Assembly: GCF_001292625.1 (NCBI RefSeq)
Contig: NZ_LAJH01000012.1
Location: forward strand, 62,001 to 126,000
Direction: 5' to 3'
DNA length: 64,000 bases
DNA from: Shimia sp. SK013
Lineage (GTDB): Bacteria; Pseudomonadota; Alphaproteobacteria; Rhodobacterales; Rhodobacteraceae
Shown: piece after piece, positions 59,291 to 64,000 of the stretch
Layout of the letters: each line of letters begins with the position of its first letter
Numbering within the stretch: the stretch's first letter is position 1
Made by a program: the position numbers and the translations under genes
The notes under the pieces: model-generated
What the model saw: the letters and a program-made list of their open reading frames with translations, nothing else
Told to the model about the DNA's origin: nothing
The model's database searches: none

Positions 59291-62200
59291 ATGGGACCAA
59301 GCTTTTTCATACGAAAGCCAAAGTTTGCTTTTGTCATTTCCATTCTGATCACGCTTTTCGGCTTGTTGGCCATGGTGGTCATGCCGATCGATCAGTTTCC
59401 AAGAATTTCATCGCCCAAGGTCGTGGTAAGGGCACTTTATCCAGGCGCAAGTGCCGATACCGTACTTAAGGCCGTTGGTGCGCCCATCGAAGATGAGGTC
59501 AATGGCGCGGAAGGCATGGTTTACATGTCCTCCAAAGCGGCGAGTGACGGCAGCTATACGCTCACCATTACGTTCGAAATTGGCGTGGATCCGGATTTGG
59601 CGCAGGTGGATGTGCAAAATCGGGTTGCATTGGCAGAACCGGGGCTGCCGGCTGAGGTGCGGCAGCGCGGGGTAAAAGTCAAAAAACGTAATCCTGACAT
59701 CCTGATGATGGTCAATGTCATCTCGCCGGACGACCGGTTTGATCGCGTGTTTCTTTCCAACTTCACCACGATCAACGTCGCCGGAGAATTGGCCCGAATA
59801 CCGGGGGTCGGCGAGGCCAGTATTCTGGGGGCGTTGGATTATGGCCTGAGGGCGTGGCTGGATCCGATTGAGATGTCCAATCGCAACATCTCGGTGACGG
59901 ATGTTATTGCGGCCCTTAAAGAGCAGAACATTCAAGCGGCCGTCGGCCAGCTTGGCGCGGCGCCGTCACCGGACGAAACACAATTTCAATATGTGCTGAC
60001 CGCCAAAGGCCTTGTGGAGAGCGAGGAGGATTTTGGCAACGTGATCCTTCGGGCCGACGACGCAGGCTCTGTCGTGCATCTAAGAGATGTGGCGCGGATC
60101 GAACTCGGTGCCGAGGTCTACAAAGGCTATGGCGAGGTCGACAATGGGCCCGGGGTGCTTCTTGCCATCTACAAATTAGGCGAGGCCAACAGTCTGGAGG
60201 TGGCCGAGGCCGTCAAACACAAGATGGAAGAGCTTAGGGGGCTGTTCCCGGAAGGCGTGGATTTCACGATAGGCCACGACACAACGCTCTTTATCGAGGC
60301 GTCCCTGGAAGAGACTGTGCTTACCATGATATTCACCATCGTTCTGGTGGTTTTGGTGACGTATTTCTTCCTTGGAACAGTCCGTGCGACGCTGATCCCT
60401 ACGATTGCTGTCCCGGTATCGATTATTGGCACACTGGCCGTGCTTTACGCGGCGGGAATGACGATCAACACAGTCACGCTTTTTGCACTTATTCTGGCGA
60501 TCGCCATTGTGGTGGATGACGCCATCATCGTGGTCGAAAACGTTGAGCGCATTATGCACGAAAACCCCGAATTGAGTGCCCCCGTGGCCACGCGCATGGC
60601 AATGGAAGAGGTGACAGCCCCGATTGTGGCCACGTCTTTGGTGCTGGTGGCTGTCTTTGGGCCAACGTTGTTTTTGCCCGGCATCACGGGGCGCATGTTC
60701 AGTCAATTTGGCGCCACGTTGACGGTGTCGGTTTTGATTTCCATGATCAATGCGTTGACCCTTAGCCCTGCTTTGGCGAGTGTTCTTATGACTTCCCATC
60801 ACAAGCCGAACGCCGTGATCCGCGTCTTTAACAAAGGGTTTGATTTTATCACCAAGGGCTACGTTTCCTTGGTCGACTTTCTATGCCGAAAAGTCTGGCT
60901 GACTGTAGGTCTTGTCGCAGTCTTCATGGCGTCGCTTTACACGCTTTACACCAGCATCCCGACGAGCTTCATCCCCAATGAGGATAAGGGGTTCTTTATT
61001 GTCGATGTGCAACTGCCTGGCGGTGCATCCCTAAACCGCACAGAGCTTGTGATGGACAAAGTCACGGAGATGCTTGGCGAAGACGAAAGTATCGAAAACG
61101 TGCTTTCTGTTAACGGCTACAGCTTGCTCAACACGGCCCTTCAATCAAACGCGGGCATGATCATCGCCAAGCTCAAGCCATGGCACGACCGAAAGACCGC
61201 GGAGTCTCATCAATTTGCACTTCAAAAGAAATATCAAGCAGCCTTCGCTCAGATACCGGAAGCCCAAATGATTGTATTTGGGGCGCCGGCCATACCAGGG
61301 CTCGGGGCGATTTCCGGCTTCAGTTTCGTTTTACAAGATACTCAGGGCAGATCGCCGCTTGAATTGAAAGAGGCTGTCGATGGCATTATTGCCGAAGCAA
61401 ATGCGACGCCGCCTATTGCGCGCGCGTTCAGCACGTACAAGACAGATTCTCCCCAGTTGCGATTGGATTTTGACCGGCTGCGCGCCAAAACGCTTGGCGT
61501 GAAAGTCAGCGATGTTTTCCTGACATTGCAAACCCAATTGGGTGGTCTTTATGTGAATGACTTCAGCCTTTTTGGGCAGACATACAAAGTGATGCTGCAG
61601 GCTGATGCTCCTTTCCGACAGAATGAATCGGCGTTGAACGACCTCTATGTACGAAACAACAAAGGCGAGCTTGTGCCAATGAGCACGGTTCTGACGGTCA
61701 AGCCGGACCTCGGTCCTGATGTTATGTATCGCTACAACGGCTTTAATTCCGCAACGATCAACGGGGTTCCGAACACGGCTGAGGGTTTCAGCTCCGGCAA
61801 CGCTATGGACCAGATGGAGGAGGTTGCGGACAACACATTGCCGCCGGGTTACAAATACGAATGGACGGACTCCAGTTTTGAAGAGCGCGCCTCCGGCAAC
61901 GCAGTGCCGATCGCATTGGCCTTGTCGCTGGTGTTCACCTTCCTGTTTCTGGCTGCACTTTATGAGTCTTTCCTGACGCCGATCTCGGTTTTGCTTGCGG
62001 TACCGTTTGCGATCCTTGGGGCGCTGGTGGCTTTGACGATCGCAGGCGAATCCTTAAGCCTTTATGGACAAATTGGATTGCTGATGCTCATGGCATTGGC
62101 CGCCAAGACCGCCATTCTGATTGTCGAGTTTGCCAAACAGCAACGAGAGGTCGCGAAATTGGAGCTGCATGAAGCGGCGATGATGGCTGCAAAGCTGCGT

Positions 62201-62434
62201 TTCCGCCCTGTTATGATGACAGTGCTGGCCTTCGCCGTTGGCGTCTATCCACTCGTGATTGCGTCTGGCGCAGGCTCTGCGGCGCGGTCTTCCTTGGGCA
62301 TTGCCGTGTTCGGCGGAAGCATTGCGGCGGCTGTATTCGGGTCTATTTTTGGACCGGTTTTCTTCAAGATAATCCAGGACATTCGGGAGAAAATCCACAA
62401 AGGCCCGACCGGTGTGGAGATCGAAATCGACTGA
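59291..62434 (+). CDS. RND family efflux permease (AcrB/MexF-like)
   Basis: A 1047-residue inner-membrane proton antiporter with 12 helices and two large periplasmic loops. It opens FFIRKPKFAFVISILITLFG; the proton-relay Asp pair is in IAIVVDDAIIVVENVERI, and the partner Lys in LAAKTAILIVEFAKQ. FLGTVRATLIPTIAVPVSII and LSLVFTFLFLAALYESF are standard helices. It probably expels hydrophobic compounds; substrates are not predictable. GGAGGA precedes the ATG. A small CCGCA/TGCGG hairpin follows without a U-run. Confidence 0.95.
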   Translation: MGPSFFIRKPKFAFVISILITLFGLLAMVVMPIDQFPRISSPKVVVRALYPGASADTVLKAVGAPIEDEVNGAEGMVYMSSKAASDGSYTLTITFEIGVDPDLAQVDVQNRVALAEPGLPAEVRQRGVKVKKRNPDILMMVNVISPDDRFDRVFLSNFTTINVAGELARIPGVGEASILGALDYGLRAWLDPIEMSNRNISVTDVIAALKEQNIQAAVGQLGAAPSPDETQFQYVLTAKGLVESEEDFGNVILRADDAGSVVHLRDVARIELGAEVYKGYGEVDNGPGVLLAIYKLGEANSLEVAEAVKHKMEELRGLFPEGVDFTIGHDTTLFIEASLEETVLTMIFTIVLVVLVTYFFLGTVRATLIPTIAVPVSIIGTLAVLYAAGMTINTVTLFALILAIAIVVDDAIIVVENVERIMHENPELSAPVATRMAMEEVTAPIVATSLVLVAVFGPTLFLPGITGRMFSQFGATLTVSVLISMINALTLSPALASVLMTSHHKPNAVIRVFNKGFDFITKGYVSLVDFLCRKVWLTVGLVAVFMASLYTLYTSIPTSFIPNEDKGFFIVDVQLPGGASLNRTELVMDKVTEMLGEDESIENVLSVNGYSLLNTALQSNAGMIIAKLKPWHDRKTAESHQFALQKKYQAAFAQIPEAQMIVFGAPAIPGLGAISGFSFVLQDTQGRSPLELKEAVDGIIAEANATPPIARAFSTYKTDSPQLRLDFDRLRAKTLGVKVSDVFLTLQTQLGGLYVNDFSLFGQTYKVMLQADAPFRQNESALNDLYVRNNKGELVPMSTVLTVKPDLGPDVMYRYNGFNSATINGVPNTAEGFSSGNAMDQMEEVADNTLPPGYKYEWTDSSFEERASGNAVPIALALSLVFTFLFLAALYESFLTPISVLLAVPFAILGALVALTIAGESLSLYGQIGLLMLMALAAKTAILIVEFAKQQREVAKLELHEAAMMAAKLRFRPVMMTVLAFAVGVYPLVIASGAGSAARSSLGIAVFGGSIAAAVFGSIFGPVFFKIIQDIREKIHKGPTGVEIEID

Positions 62435-62506
62435 GAGTGTCCGCATTTGCGGCACAGCTGCGCTTTGCCCGGATCTAGATGGCAAAAGAGACGAAAGGGC
62501 AGCGCT

Positions 62507-62761
62507 TTAGCTGCTTTCCGAAAGGTCGTCGATCTGTATGGATTGAGTGGGGTAGGCCAGAGAACAACCGACTTCCTCGGTCACCCGCAAAATCTCAAGT
62601 GACAGATTTTCTTGCGTCGCAAGCCAGAATGCATAGTCAGATTGACGGGTGCGCGCGTAAAACAGGATGTCTGCAGAGAATGTGGACAAACCGCTTATCG
62701 CGACATACCTCGGTGCGTCGGCTGTTTGAACACCGCCTTGCGGCTTTTGCGTGGCTGTCAT
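62507..62761 (-). pseudogene. C-terminal remnant of a MscS-type mechanosensitive channel
   Basis: An 84-residue frame whose last 65 residues (RYVAISGLSTFSADILFYAR, LATQENLSLEILRVTEEVG, CSLAYPTQSIQIDD) match the C-terminal alpha/beta cage of MscS channels, which ends with a (F/Y)P(T/S)Q motif. The membrane pore and beta domain are absent and the upstream open frame shows no channel sequence, so it reads as a truncated gene. No ribosome site precedes the ATG. Alternatively a real small soluble protein. Confidence 0.5.
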
Positions 62762-63203
62762 TCGCGCATCATGCAGTATGTTACCGGTTAGATACTTGCT
62801 TCTTACGGTGGGTTTTCGCTCAAAGGACCGCGAGTTGTCCCACCGGGTGTGTACGTGTCCTAAATCATGCCTCTGCCGTGGAAGGCGATGCGTGAAACGG
62901 ATCCAGTCAAGTGGCTCAAGGCGTCAACGAAGCTTTGGACGTCAGTTTTGTGTTCACCCGGTGCAATAACCCTACGATATAAGGCTATGAACATCAAAAC
63001 CGTGGCGGCCGACAGCACAGAAAACCGGCGAATGAAACACTTGTCCCTTTGGGCTGATGAAGACGCCCGCTTAACAAAACTGACGTTGGTTTCAGTGGTT
63101 TCCAGCGCGTTCGTCCATGAGGTCATGCGCGCGCCTTTTCAGGCTTGGAAACTTCAATTTGGCCTCCTATAGTCGCCGCTCCGCCAGTGATTTGGATGTC
63201 TAG
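62762..63203. other. Non-coding or degenerate stretch between the MscS remnant and the methyltransferase
   Basis: Overlapping frames of 70-100 codons exist on both strands (for example 62860-63126 minus, with one hydrophobic segment) but none has a good ribosome site or a recognised motif. Together with the MscS tail this looks like a decayed region. Confidence 0.4.
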
Positions 63204-63962
63204 GTGCAAAACTTTTCCGTCGATAGATTCGAAGTAATGCAAGAGATTGCACCTAATCATTTTTGGTTTGAAGGGCGGCGCAGGCTGATCGATTACATCC
63301 TTTCAAAAAGCTTGAGTAAGACCACCGATCTCGCGGTTGATTTGGGCTGTGGGGCGGGCGACGCTTTGATAGAATGGAAGAAATTTGCCACCAAAGTCAT
63401 CGGGATCGATGGCCACGCCGATTTGATTGCGGATGTGTACCTTGATCCGGCGGTGTCAACAATTGCTGCGGATGTCACAGACCTGCCGTTGCCGGATGCA
63501 TGTGCTGACCTCGTTCTCGCTCTGGATGTTTTGGAGCATGTACCGGACACGCAGGCCCTGCAGGAGGCTCACCGAATTCTGCGGCCCGGCGGCACAGTGG
63601 TTGTGGCCGTTCCGGCCTTTCAATGGCTCTGGAGCTATCGGGATGACGATGCCGGACACCTGCGAAGATATACCAAGCGCAGTGTCCGCAAGCTGGTTGA
63701 AGGCGCCGGGCTAACTGTGGAGTGCATTCGGTGGTATCAGTTTTTCTTGTTCCCATTGGTGGTGGCGGCGCGCGTTCTGGGCAAGCGTGGCCCCCGGGTT
63801 CGAGACTTGGAGGACAATCCGCGGGGATGGGTGAATAAAATGCTTCGAGGCATAAATTTGTTTGAGGTCAAACTTGCAACCCTGGGCGTGAATATGCCTG
63901 TTGGATCTTCGATCTTTGTGATTGCCCGGAAAAGCTACGGTGAGGCCAATGCCAATATCTGA
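63204..63962 (+). CDS. Class I SAM-dependent methyltransferase
   Basis: A 252-residue enzyme. SAM-binding motif I is VDLGCGAGDALIEW (about 45-58), motif II VIGIDGHADLIAD, and motif III LVLALDVLEHVPDTQAL with LRPGGTVVVAVPAF. The C-terminal part is more hydrophobic (FFLFPLVVAARVLG), as in methyltransferases of lipid or polysaccharide clusters. The start is GTG at 63204 with a poor ribosome site; an internal start at MQEI (about codon 12) is possible. Its stop overlaps or precedes a further frame at the window edge. Confidence 0.85.
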   Translation: MQNFSVDRFEVMQEIAPNHFWFEGRRRLIDYILSKSLSKTTDLAVDLGCGAGDALIEWKKFATKVIGIDGHADLIADVYLDPAVSTIAADVTDLPLPDACADLVLALDVLEHVPDTQALQEAHRILRPGGTVVVAVPAFQWLWSYRDDDAGHLRRYTKRSVRKLVEGAGLTVECIRWYQFFLFPLVVAARVLGKRGPRVRDLEDNPRGWVNKMLRGINLFEVKLATLGVNMPVGSSIFVIARKSYGEANANI

Positions 63963-64000
63963 TGAGCGTTTTGATCTGCTGTTGTTTCACCGTGAAATCG
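63949..64000 (+). CDS. Start of a further gene, truncated by the window end
   Basis: Two overlapping starts are possible: ATG at 63949 (MPISDERFDLLLFHREI, after GGTGAGG) or ATG at 63962 in TGATG with the methyltransferase stop (MSVLICCCFTVKS). Only 13-17 codons are visible, so neither the frame nor the product can be fixed. Confidence 0.3.
   Translation, partial: MPISDERFDLLLFHREI

Noticed and set aside
62860-63126. 88-codon minus-strand frame with one hydrophobic segment
   Set aside because: No ribosome site, competing frames on the other strand and no recognised motif; left inside the degenerate stretch.

Overview
The window looks like a chromosomal segment of a marine alphaproteobacterium of the Roseobacter group (Rhodobacterales). 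The grounds are the gene content (tight-adherence Flp pilins with the variant AVTVDW motif, rpiA next to a GGTCVIRGC-type glutathione reductase, hflK-hflC-DUF2065-degP, a LysR/DUF1127 pair, an alphaproteobacterial GTTC-N7-GTTC LexA box), moderately high GC and frequent Shine-Dalgarno-led ATG/GTG starts. No rRNA, CRISPR array, prophage or insertion sequence was seen; two tRNA-Gly(GCC) genes are present.

Layout. 0-2 kb: start of a cpaB-like gene and four Flp pilin genes on the minus strand, two of them encoding identical proteins inside a 281-bp duplicated block. 2-12 kb: housekeeping and envelope quality control (lytic transglycosylase, L-serine dehydratase plus GST, rpiA, gor, hflK-hflC-DUF2065, degP). 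12-24 kb: an SOS-box-driven remnant of dnaE2, a 2Fe-2S ferredoxin, PAS-LuxR regulator, purD, xseA, an AlkB-type hydroxylase, rpmG, GNAT, a Bax-inhibitor-1 protein, DUF1127/LysR, quinone reductase, XRE regulator, and a HisN-type phosphatase. 24-29 kb: 8-oxoguanine deaminase, duplicated tRNA-Gly, two small exported proteins, and a tandem pair of glycosyltransferase-like genes. 29-36 kb: a VOC protein, a tightly overlapping five-gene operon of largely unknown function (alpha/beta hydrolase, Tat-exported FAD oxidase, membrane protein, two unknowns), a membrane adenylate cyclase, and two related genes of an apparently undescribed repeat family. 36-44.5 kb: an arginine deiminase operon (YfcC/ArcD-type transporter, arcA, arcB, arcC) followed by a SERCA-like P-type ATPase; a perfect FNR box lies about 400 bp upstream. 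45-54.5 kb: AraC regulator, a phosphoesterase with a beta-propeller-like tail, a 1534-residue single-chain xanthine-dehydrogenase-type molybdoenzyme and an exported CxxCH protein. 54.5-64 kb: nitroreductase, FAD monooxygenase, KAN-type hydrolase, an RND efflux pair, a degenerate stretch with a MscS-like tail, a methyltransferase and the start of one more gene.

How genes work together. ArcD imports arginine and exports ornithine, ArcA/ArcB convert it to carbamoyl phosphate, and ArcC makes ATP; the FNR box suggests use under oxygen limitation, and the attached P-type ATPase may spend that ATP on cation homeostasis (inference). The phosphoesterase, molybdoenzyme and haem-motif protein share strand, lie with short gaps and may form one functional unit (inference). 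The features most worth checking are the repeat-protein pair at 35.5-36.5 kb, the SOS-controlled dnaE2 remnant at 12.0-12.4 kb, the single-chain molybdoenzyme with a roughly 70-residue insertion between its Fe-S domains, and the five-gene overlapping operon at 29.6-33.8 kb.
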